Below, piece after piece: positions 1-7,693 of a stretch of 64,000 nucleotides of DNA. Position 1 is the stretch's first letter. Each line of letters begins with the position of its first letter. Location of the stretch: assembly GCA_942492855.1 (NCBI GenBank), contig OW818647.1, positions 2,976,001 through 3,040,000 on the forward strand, read 5' to 3'. Origin of the DNA: G963677485 sp942492855. GTDB lineage: Bacteria > Armatimonadota > HRBIN16. Made by a program: the position numbers and the translations under genes. The notes under the pieces are model-generated. The model was not told where the DNA came from, made no database searches, and was given only the letters and a program-made list of their open reading frames with translations.

Positions 1-1122
1 GGGTCGGTTATGTGTTGGGGTGATAATAGTAAAGGGCAGTGTTATGTACCCATTCCCAACCAGGGTTTCACCGCCGTTGCTGTCGGAAAATCCCACACCG
101 CAGGTTTGAAAAGTGACGGCACAGTGATTTGCTGGGGTGATAACAACAAAGGGCAGAGTGGCCTTCCGGTTCCAAACGCCGAATTCACGGCCATATCAGC
201 ATCAGGAAGCAATACCGCTGGGCTGAAGTCCGACGGTTCGATTAGCTGCTGGGGTGATAACAGCAGTGGGCAATGCAACGTGCCGGCACCTAACTCGAGC
301 TATCGCGCGGTGGCCTCGGGCAACGCCCATACCGTAGGTCTGAAGAGCAACGGTACAGTGGTCTGCTGGGGTGACAACAGTTCATTCCAGGCCAGCGTGC
401 CGGAACCCAACCAGGACTATATCGCAGTAGCTGCCGGAAGCAGCCATTCGGTCGGATTGCGGTCAGACGGTTCAGTAGTCTGTTGGGGTAGTAACAGCAG
501 TGGACAATGTGACGTGCCATTACCCAACCAGGACTTCGTAGCCATCGCAGCAGGCGGTAACGGCACAGTGGGGCTGAAACGTGACGGCTCAATGGTTAGC
601 TGGGGCGATAATAGTAAAAACCAAAACATCATACCTATGCCCAACTCTGGATTTATTGCGATATCCGCAGGCGGTAATCGAGTGTCCGCCATCCGCGGTA
701 CGCGGAACATCAGCGGGCAGGTGCAACTGGGCGGCTTCCTGGCACCGCTGCCATCGCAGCGGTTGACCGCCTGGATCGCGAGTGCATCGGACCCCACGGC
801 CACGCAGTGCCTCAGCCTGCTGCCGGATGCCAGCGGCAACTACACACTATCCAGCTACCTGCAGCCGCCGTATGACATCCGGGTCAGCAGCCCGCACTTC
901 CTGACGGCCAAAGCGGCCGGTATCGCCGCAGACCAAAACGCGAACTTCGCACTCACCAACGGCGACGCCGATGGCGATAACCAGGTAAACCTGTTCGACT
1001 TCGTGGTGCTGGACTCCAAGTTCGGCTCCGCCGATTCGATGGCCGATCTGGATGGAAATGGCCAGGTGAACCTGTTCGACTATGTGATCATCGACCAGCA
1101 CTTCGGTGCTCAGGGGGAGTAA
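1..1122 (+). CDS. Secreted RCC1-repeat protein with dockerin-like C-terminus (5' end outside window)
   Basis: The reading frame is open from the first base and the codons before the first ATG read G-S-V, which continues an RCC1 repeat, so the true start lies upstream of the window. About five full repeats of roughly 39 residues are visible, each with the pattern aromatic-x-A-(V/I)-(A/S)-A-G, H-(T/S)-(V/A)-G-L-K, D-G-(S/T)-(V/I)-x-C-W-G and G-Q-C-x-V-P. A module of about 75 residues beginning near ISGQVQL follows. The end is a dockerin-like pair of calcium loops (DADGDNQVNLFDF and DLDGNGQVNLFDY). RCC1 repeats form seven-bladed beta-propellers; the ligand here is unknown. It is the first of five tandem paralogues. 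Family assignment is firm, function is not. Confidence 0.9.
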   Translation, partial: GSVMCWGDNSKGQCYVPIPNQGFTAVAVGKSHTAGLKSDGTVICWGDNNKGQSGLPVPNAEFTAISASGSNTAGLKSDGSISCWGDNSSGQCNVPAPNSSYRAVASGNAHTVGLKSNGTVVCWGDNSSFQASVPEPNQDYIAVAAGSSHSVGLRSDGSVVCWGSNSSGQCDVPLPNQDFVAIAAGGNGTVGLKRDGSMVSWGDNSKNQNIIPMPNSGFIAISAGGNRVSAIRGTRNISGQVQLGGFLAPLPSQRLTAWIASASDPTATQCLSLLPDASGNYTLSSYLQPPYDIRVSSPHFLTAKAAGIAADQNANFALTNGDADGDNQVNLFDFVVLDSKFGSADSMADLDGNGQVNLFDYVIIDQHFGAQGE

Positions 1123-1174
1123 GGGATAAGTTAGTGTCCCCAGCGTTATTTCCGGGCTACAAAGGAGTGTATCA

Positions 1175-3316
1175 ATGAGATCAACACGAGTACCGAACAT
1201 AAGCATCTACGGGTGTTGTCTATTATGGATCGTCATATTATCATGCAGTTTACCCCTCCTCGCACAAAATGGCACCGTGGAGGCTTGGGGAACCCGACGA
1301 ATAGTACCTGGAGAGTTGAGCGGATTTACGGCCATCTCAGCCGGCATATTTCATACCATCGGCCTAAAATGTGATGGGTCTGTGACAGGATGGGGATACA
1401 ATGCTTACGGCGAGTGCAACGCGCCCGCGCCAAATCAGGATTTTGTCTCTGTGGCTGCTGGTTATAACTTGTCCGTCGGCCTGAAGCGTGACGGCTCTGT
1501 GGTCTGTTGGGGCATTAATACCTATGGTCAGTGTAACGTGCCGGAACCTAATAGTGACTTCATTGCCGTAGCAACAGGGGGCGACAATGTAGTTGCCCTC
1601 AAACGCGACGGATCGGTAGTCTGTTGGGGCAGCAACGAAAACGGTCAGTGTACGGTGCCATCTCCTAACACAGGATATGTCGCAGTAGCCGCAGGAATAT
1701 CATTCACTGTCGGTTTGAAGAGTGATCACACCGTAGTCTGCTGGGGTACTAATAATAACGGCCAATGTAATGTTCCGGAACCTAACAGTGGCTATACTGC
1801 CATTTCGGCAGGGGGGTACCACTCAGTTGGATTGAGAGCAGATGGGTCGGTCATTGGGTGGGGATCGAACCAGTTTGGCCAATGCACGACACCTTCACCT
1901 AATCATGACTTCGTTGGGGTTTCAGCCGGTGGTTTGCACTCAGTTGGATTGAAACGCGATGGGTCTGTGGCCTGCTGGGGTCACAATGATTATCAGCAGA
2001 TCGACTTACCGAATCCAAACAACGGGTTCGCGTATGCGACAGCCGGCGGGTGGCATTCTGTGGCACTTAGACGCGATGGGTCTGTGGCCTGCTGGGGCTT
2101 CAATGATTACCATCAGTGCAATGTACCTGACCCTAACAGCGATATCGCTTTTATTGCAGCCGGGACATACCATGCTGTCGGGTTGAAGAGTGATCACTCC
2201 ATCATCTGCTGGGGGTGGAACTACTATAATCAGTGTGTTATTCCATCACCAAATCAAGACTTCATCGGTGTTGCCGCAGGAAATGTGCATTCCGCTGGTT
2301 TGAAGATTGACGGATCTGTGGTATGCTGGGGCGGACAAACACATGGCCAAACGAATGTGCCAGGACCCAACCAAGATTTTACTGCTGTTGTCGCCGCTTA
2401 TAACAATACTGCCGGACTTAAGGCCAACGGTTCAGTAGTCTGCTGGGGTGACAATAGCAGTGGACAATGCAACGTGCCAGCTCCTAACGAAGGGTATCGT
2501 GCCATCGCGTCTGGCAACTTACACACCATCGGGCTGAAGACTGATGGCACTGTGGTCTGCTGGGGTGACAACAGTTCCGGTCAAGCCGGCGTGCCGGCCC
2601 CCAACCAGGACTATGTGGCCATAGCCGCTGGGAGCAGTCATTCTGTCGGGTTACGGTCAGACGGCTCAGTGGTCTGTTGGGGAAGCAATAACAGTGGACA
2701 GTGCGACATACCGGCACCCAACCAAAATTTCGTCGCGATCGCAGCAGGTGATGACAACACAGTCGGCTTAAAGTCCAATGGTTCAATAGTGTGCTGGGGG
2801 GACAACAGTAAAGGCCAAATCCTGGTGCCCAGTCCAAACAGTGGGTTCACTTCTGTAGTAACAGGCGGGTCTGCGATTCACGCCATCCGTGGCACGCGGA
2901 ATATCTCTGGGCAGGTGCAACTGGGCAGCTTCCTGGCGCCGTTGCCTTCGCAGAGGCTGACCGCCTGGATCGCCAGCGCGTCCGACCCCACCGCCACGCA
3001 GTGCCTGAGCCTGCTGCCGGATGCCAGCGGCAACTACACGCTCTCCAGCTATCTGCAGCCTCCGTACGACATCAAGGTCAGCAGTCCGCACTTCCTGACG
3101 GCCAAGGCTGACGGCGTGGCCGCAGACCAGAATGCGAACTTCGCACTCACCAACGGCGATGCCGATGGCGATAACCAGGTGAACCTGTTCGACTTCGTGG
3201 TGCTGGATTCCAGGTTCGGCTCCGCCGATTCGATGGCGGACCTGGACGGAAATGGCCAGGTGAACCTGTTCGACTATGTGATCATCGACCAGCACTTCGG
3301 TGCTCAGGGGGAGTAA
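1175..3316 (+). CDS. Secreted RCC1-repeat protein, 13 repeats plus two halves, dockerin-like C-terminus
   Basis: The start ATG has AAAGGAG seven bases upstream and opens a signal peptide (basic N-terminus, hydrophobic stretch, cleavage near LLAQ-NG). The mature protein opens with TVEAWG, a half repeat. Thirteen full RCC1 repeats of about 39 residues follow, then a final half repeat ending at AIRGTRNIS. Together this makes 14 blades, consistent with two seven-bladed propellers. The C-terminal 140 residues hold the shared CNA-B/carboxypeptidase-regulatory-like module and two dockerin-like calcium loops. Most repeats carry a Cys before WG and another after GQ. The promoter-proximal bases and first codons resemble those of the next gene, a sign of tandem duplication. 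Probably exported and attached outside the cell; binding partner unknown. Confidence 0.92.
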   Translation: MRSTRVPNISIYGCCLLWIVILSCSLPLLAQNGTVEAWGTRRIVPGELSGFTAISAGIFHTIGLKCDGSVTGWGYNAYGECNAPAPNQDFVSVAAGYNLSVGLKRDGSVVCWGINTYGQCNVPEPNSDFIAVATGGDNVVALKRDGSVVCWGSNENGQCTVPSPNTGYVAVAAGISFTVGLKSDHTVVCWGTNNNGQCNVPEPNSGYTAISAGGYHSVGLRADGSVIGWGSNQFGQCTTPSPNHDFVGVSAGGLHSVGLKRDGSVACWGHNDYQQIDLPNPNNGFAYATAGGWHSVALRRDGSVACWGFNDYHQCNVPDPNSDIAFIAAGTYHAVGLKSDHSIICWGWNYYNQCVIPSPNQDFIGVAAGNVHSAGLKIDGSVVCWGGQTHGQTNVPGPNQDFTAVVAAYNNTAGLKANGSVVCWGDNSSGQCNVPAPNEGYRAIASGNLHTIGLKTDGTVVCWGDNSSGQAGVPAPNQDYVAIAAGSSHSVGLRSDGSVVCWGSNNSGQCDIPAPNQNFVAIAAGDDNTVGLKSNGSIVCWGDNSKGQILVPSPNSGFTSVVTGGSAIHAIRGTRNISGQVQLGSFLAPLPSQRLTAWIASASDPTATQCLSLLPDASGNYTLSSYLQPPYDIKVSSPHFLTAKADGVAADQNANFALTNGDADGDNQVNLFDFVVLDSRFGSADSMADLDGNGQVNLFDYVIIDQHFGAQGE

Positions 3317-3368
3317 GGGATAAGGTAGTGTCCCCAGCGCAATTTACGGGCCATAAAGGAGTGTATCA

Positions 3369-5522
3369 ATGAGATCAACACGAATGCCACACATCAGCAT
3401 CTACGGGTGTTGTCTGTTTTGGCTTGTGTCACTGTCATGTAGTATGCCCCTACACGCACAATCTGGCACGGTGGAGGCTTGGGGACGCAGCCATATAATT
3501 CCCGGTGATTTATCGGGGTTTACGGCTGTAGCTGCGGGATACCAACACTCTGCAGGTTTGAAGCTAAACGGATCCGTTGCATGTTGGGGTGATAACAGTC
3601 AAGGCCAGTGCGAGGTGCCAGCACCCAACGGTAATTTCGTGGCGATATCGGCAGGTGCTCTACACTCGATGGGATTGAAAAGAGGTGGTTCTATTGTCTG
3701 CTGGGGTAGCAATAACTATGGGCAGTGTGACGTGCCTGCCTCCAATACGGAGTATGTGGCTGTTTCGGCAGGATTTGGCCACTCAATTGCGCTAAAAAGT
3801 GATGGGTCGGTAGTTTGTTGGGGTGATGACACATTTGGCCAGTGCCAGGTTCCAGCTCCTAACACCGATTTCGTGGCTGTAGATACTGGTTATTACCACT
3901 CTATTGGGTTGCGGAGAGATGGGTCGGTAGTTTGTTGGGGTAATAACGGACAAGGGCAATGTGAGGTTCCTGTACCGAATAGCGGCTTTATCGCTATATC
4001 GGCAGGAGATTTTCATACCATTGGGTTGAAGTCGGATGGATCGACTATTTGCTGGGGTATGAATCAAGCTAACCAATGCACTGTTCCAGATCCCAATGCG
4101 GACTTTGTTTATATAGAAGCTGGTGCCGTTCATTCACTTGCAATCAAGCGTGATGGTACTATTGTCAGTTGGGGCTGGAACGCATATGGCCAGTGCAACA
4201 CGCCTGCACCGAACCATGACTTCGTGTCCGTTTCGGCCTACCACGGGCAGACCATCGGATTAAAGCGTAACGGACAATTGGTCTGCTGGGGCAGCAACGA
4301 CAATGCCGTATGCAATGTCCCTGGCATCAATGCAGAATTTACGGCTGTCTCCACGGGTGATAGCCATGCCATGGGATTGAGGAGCGATGGATCGGTTGTG
4401 TGCTGGGGAAGTAATGACAGTAACCAATGCAGTGTGCCTGTACCAAACCAGGATTTCTCGGCATTAAAGGCTGGTAGTTATCACTCAGTCGGGCTGAAAA
4501 ACAACGGCTCGGTAGTATGCTGGGGAGCTAATGATAAGAACCAGTGTAATGTGCCGACACCAAACCAAGATTATATCGGAATAGCCGCAGGATATATTCA
4601 TACTGCTGGTGTGAAAAGCGATGGCTCTATCGTGTGTTGGGGTGACAATGCATCGGGACAATGCAGCGTGCCTGAACCTAATAGTGACTTTGATGCCGTA
4701 GCCGCAGGAGGCTCATCTGCTGGTGCTCATACAGTCGGCTTAAAGCGTAATGGAACCATCGTGTGTTGGGGACTTAACAGTTCAGGCCAATGCAACGTTC
4801 CTGAGCCGAATGCAGATTTCATCGCAGTTTCGGTTGGCGCCTGGCACACAGCAGGATTGAAAAGCGACGGAAAGATTGTCTGTTGGGGGTCAAACGTATA
4901 TGGTCAATGTGAAGTGCCTATTCCGAACTATGATTTTGTGGCCGTTCAAGCCGGTAATTTTCACACGATCGGTTTGAAACGTGATGGATCGATGGTCTGT
5001 TGGGGTGACAACACCGCTAAGCAGTGCGTAATATCGAGTCCAAACTATGGGTTCATAGCTATTGGAGCCGGATACTACTCTTCTATTGCCATCCGCGGCA
5101 CGCGGAACATCAGCGGGCAGGTGCAACTGGGTGGCTTCCTGGCACCGCTGCCTCCACAGCGGCTGACGGCCTGGATCGCCAGCGCGTCGGACCCCACGGT
5201 CACGCAATGCCTCAGCTTGCTGCCGGATGCAGACGGCAACTACACGCTCTCAAGCTATCTGCAGCCGCCGTATGACATACGGGTCAGCAGCCCGCACTTC
5301 CTGACGGCCAAAGCGACCGGTGTGGCTGCAGACCAGAATGCGAACTTCGCACTCACCAACGGCGATGCCGATGGCGATAACCAGGTAAACCTGTTCGACT
5401 TCGTGGTGCTGGATTCCAAGTTCGGCTCCGCTGATTCGATGGCCGATCTGGACGGAAATGGCCAGGTGAACCTGTTCGACTATGTGATCATCGACCAGCA
5501 CTTCGGTGCTCAGGGGGAGTAA
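3369..5522 (+). CDS. Secreted RCC1-repeat protein, 13 repeats plus two halves, dockerin-like C-terminus
   Basis: The ATG follows AAAGGAG by seven bases. The 50-base spacer before it and the first codons closely match those of the preceding gene, so the duplication included the ribosome binding site. A signal peptide ends near LHAQ. Thirteen full RCC1 repeats plus an N-terminal and a C-terminal half repeat give 14 blades. One repeat carries a four-residue insertion (GGSSAGAH) in place of the usual loop. The shared C-terminal module and dockerin-like loops follow. It lies 52 bases after the previous stop and 11 before the next start, so the cluster is probably cotranscribed. Extracellular structural or binding protein by inference; no catalytic motif is seen. 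Confidence 0.92.
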   Translation: MRSTRMPHISIYGCCLFWLVSLSCSMPLHAQSGTVEAWGRSHIIPGDLSGFTAVAAGYQHSAGLKLNGSVACWGDNSQGQCEVPAPNGNFVAISAGALHSMGLKRGGSIVCWGSNNYGQCDVPASNTEYVAVSAGFGHSIALKSDGSVVCWGDDTFGQCQVPAPNTDFVAVDTGYYHSIGLRRDGSVVCWGNNGQGQCEVPVPNSGFIAISAGDFHTIGLKSDGSTICWGMNQANQCTVPDPNADFVYIEAGAVHSLAIKRDGTIVSWGWNAYGQCNTPAPNHDFVSVSAYHGQTIGLKRNGQLVCWGSNDNAVCNVPGINAEFTAVSTGDSHAMGLRSDGSVVCWGSNDSNQCSVPVPNQDFSALKAGSYHSVGLKNNGSVVCWGANDKNQCNVPTPNQDYIGIAAGYIHTAGVKSDGSIVCWGDNASGQCSVPEPNSDFDAVAAGGSSAGAHTVGLKRNGTIVCWGLNSSGQCNVPEPNADFIAVSVGAWHTAGLKSDGKIVCWGSNVYGQCEVPIPNYDFVAVQAGNFHTIGLKRDGSMVCWGDNTAKQCVISSPNYGFIAIGAGYYSSIAIRGTRNISGQVQLGGFLAPLPPQRLTAWIASASDPTVTQCLSLLPDADGNYTLSSYLQPPYDIRVSSPHFLTAKATGVAADQNANFALTNGDADGDNQVNLFDFVVLDSKFGSADSMADLDGNGQVNLFDYVIIDQHFGAQGE

Positions 5523-5533
5523 GGGTATAAATC

Positions 5534-7657
5534 ATGAAAATCAATGCTGTAATCATACCGGGCTTAACGCTGCTGTGCCTGACGGTATCGGCTTCTGTAT
5601 TGGCTCAAAGTGGCACGATCGAAACCTGGGGCGTCCAACGCATGGCTCCAGGCGAGCTTAACGGGTTCGCATCACTCGCAGCGGGAGGGAAACATCTCAT
5701 CGGGTTGAAGCCAGATGGTTCTCTTGTCGGATGGGGTTCAAATGCGTTCAACCAAAGCAGTGTCGCCGGGCCTGGCCACGACACGATCGCCATCGCAGCA
5801 GGCCTTGAACACACACTTGCTCTGCAACGTGATGGCTCCGTGATCAGTTGGGGGCACAATGATCTCGGACAGTGCAACATACCCGCACCAAACCAGGATT
5901 TCATCGGCATCTCAGCAGGAGCTTATCACTCCGTCGGATTGAAGCGTGACGGTTCCGTTGTGGCATGGGGCGGTAATTACTGGGCGCAGGCCGAATTGAC
6001 CACACCCAACCAGGACTTCACGGCAGTCGCAGCGGGGTATAACTTCAACCTTGCGCTTAAACGAGATGGCTCAATAGTCGGTTGGGGTGCGAACGGTAGC
6101 TGGCAATGCGTCGTGCCTGAACCCAACCAGGATTTCATCGCCATCGCAGCAGGATCAACCCAGTCCATAGGGCTGAGAAGTAATGGTACAGTGGTCTGCT
6201 GGGGGGTCGATGATTTCGGCCAGCTCCCACAGCCAGATGTGAATCAAGACTTCACTCGAGTCGCGATGGGGTACAGCCATTTTGTCGGCCTTAAAAGCGA
6301 TGGGTCGATCCATTGTTGGGGTAATAATGCGAACGGCCAATGTGACGTGCCCAGCCCAAATAGTGATTTTGTGGCCATCACGGCGGGCGCCCTTTATACC
6401 GCTGGGTTAAAGCGTGATGGTTCTGTTGTAGTGTGGGGTGATACAAGCAATGGTGAAGCCAATCTGCCTGGGCCTAACTCGAATTTCAAAACTGTCGCTT
6501 CAGGATATGCCCATAACATAGGCTTGAAAACAGACGGTTCAGTTTTTTGTTGGGGTAAGGACGGATACGGGCAGTGTACACCTCCTATTAGTAACCTAGA
6601 TTTTGTAAGTGTGGCCGCCGGTAAATACCATTCTGTCGGACTTAAGAGCGATGGTTCTGTTGTTTGCTGGGGATATGGTGATGACGGTGAATGCACCGTG
6701 CCTGCGCCTAACCAGGAGTATACCGCCGTCACCGCAGGCTATTTCCACACTGTCGGCCTGAAGAACTCGGGTGCAGTGGTCTGTTGGGGGCTCGATTCAA
6801 GCGGTCAATGCACGGTTCCAGCTCCCAACCAAGATTTCACCGCGGTTGCCGCGGGTTATGCTTTCTCCGCAGGGTTAAAAAGCGACGGATCCATAGTGTG
6901 CTGGGGGAGTAACTCTGCCGGCCAATGCACCGTGCCCGGGCCTAACACGACATTCACCGCGGTCACAGCAGGGAATTCCCACACAATTGGGCTGAAGAGC
7001 GATGGCTCTGTGGTTTGTTGGGGCAGTAATACGAACGGCCAATGCACAGTGCCAGAACCCAACCAGGATTTCGTAGCCATTTCTGCTGGACCTGCCCATT
7101 CGGTCGGACTCAAGCGCGACGGCTCGATAGTAGGTTGGGGTCGAAATATAAACGGGCAATGCAACGCACCGATCCCAAACAGCGGATTCTTGGCTGTTGC
7201 GGCCGGAATAAACTGCACAACCGCTATCCGTGGTACGCGGAACATCACCGGGCAGGTGCAACTGGGCGGCTTCCTGGCCCCGCTGCCCTCGCAGCGGCTG
7301 ACGGCCTGGATTGCCAGCGCGTCGGACCCCACCGCCACACAGTGCCTCAGCCTGCTGCCGGATGCAGACGGCAACTACACGCTTTCCAGCTACCTGCAGC
7401 CGCCGTATGACATTCGGGTCAGCAGCCCGCACTTCCTGATGGCTAAGGCTGCCGGTGTGGCCGCCGACCAGAACGCGAACTTCGCACTCACCAACGGCGA
7501 CGCCGATGGCGACAACCAGATCAACTTGTTCGACCTCGTGGTTTTGGACTCCAAGTTTGGCTCCGCTGACTCTATGGCCGACCTGGATGGCGACGGTCAG
7601 GTGAACCTGTTTGACTACGTGATCATCGACCGGCACTTCGGTGCTCAGGGGGAATAA
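5534..7657 (+). CDS. Secreted RCC1-repeat protein, 13 repeats plus two halves, dockerin-like C-terminus
   Basis: The start lies 11 bases after the previous stop, with AAGGG upstream as a weak ribosome binding site. The signal peptide differs in sequence from the two previous genes (MKINAVIIPGLTLLCL..., cleavage near SVLAQ), so the N-terminus is not part of the homogenised segment. Thirteen full RCC1 repeats and two terminal halves give 14 blades. Several repeats lack both conserved cysteines (for example those with LVGWG and VVAWG). The C-terminal module and dockerin-like loops are shared with the neighbours; one loop reads DGDNQINLFDL. The product is probably exported and non-enzymatic; its ligand cannot be read from the sequence. 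Confidence 0.92.
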   Translation: MKINAVIIPGLTLLCLTVSASVLAQSGTIETWGVQRMAPGELNGFASLAAGGKHLIGLKPDGSLVGWGSNAFNQSSVAGPGHDTIAIAAGLEHTLALQRDGSVISWGHNDLGQCNIPAPNQDFIGISAGAYHSVGLKRDGSVVAWGGNYWAQAELTTPNQDFTAVAAGYNFNLALKRDGSIVGWGANGSWQCVVPEPNQDFIAIAAGSTQSIGLRSNGTVVCWGVDDFGQLPQPDVNQDFTRVAMGYSHFVGLKSDGSIHCWGNNANGQCDVPSPNSDFVAITAGALYTAGLKRDGSVVVWGDTSNGEANLPGPNSNFKTVASGYAHNIGLKTDGSVFCWGKDGYGQCTPPISNLDFVSVAAGKYHSVGLKSDGSVVCWGYGDDGECTVPAPNQEYTAVTAGYFHTVGLKNSGAVVCWGLDSSGQCTVPAPNQDFTAVAAGYAFSAGLKSDGSIVCWGSNSAGQCTVPGPNTTFTAVTAGNSHTIGLKSDGSVVCWGSNTNGQCTVPEPNQDFVAISAGPAHSVGLKRDGSIVGWGRNINGQCNAPIPNSGFLAVAAGINCTTAIRGTRNITGQVQLGGFLAPLPSQRLTAWIASASDPTATQCLSLLPDADGNYTLSSYLQPPYDIRVSSPHFLMAKAAGVAADQNANFALTNGDADGDNQINLFDLVVLDSKFGSADSMADLDGDGQVNLFDYVIIDRHFGAQGE

Positions 7658-7693
7658 GTAATGGCTCAACTACTGTATTTAGGGGGCGTACCT

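Noticed and set aside
7661..7693. ATG start for the fifth RCC1 gene
   Set aside because: It adds eleven residues ahead of the signal peptide and lacks a clear ribosome binding site; GTG at 7694 follows AGGGGGC.
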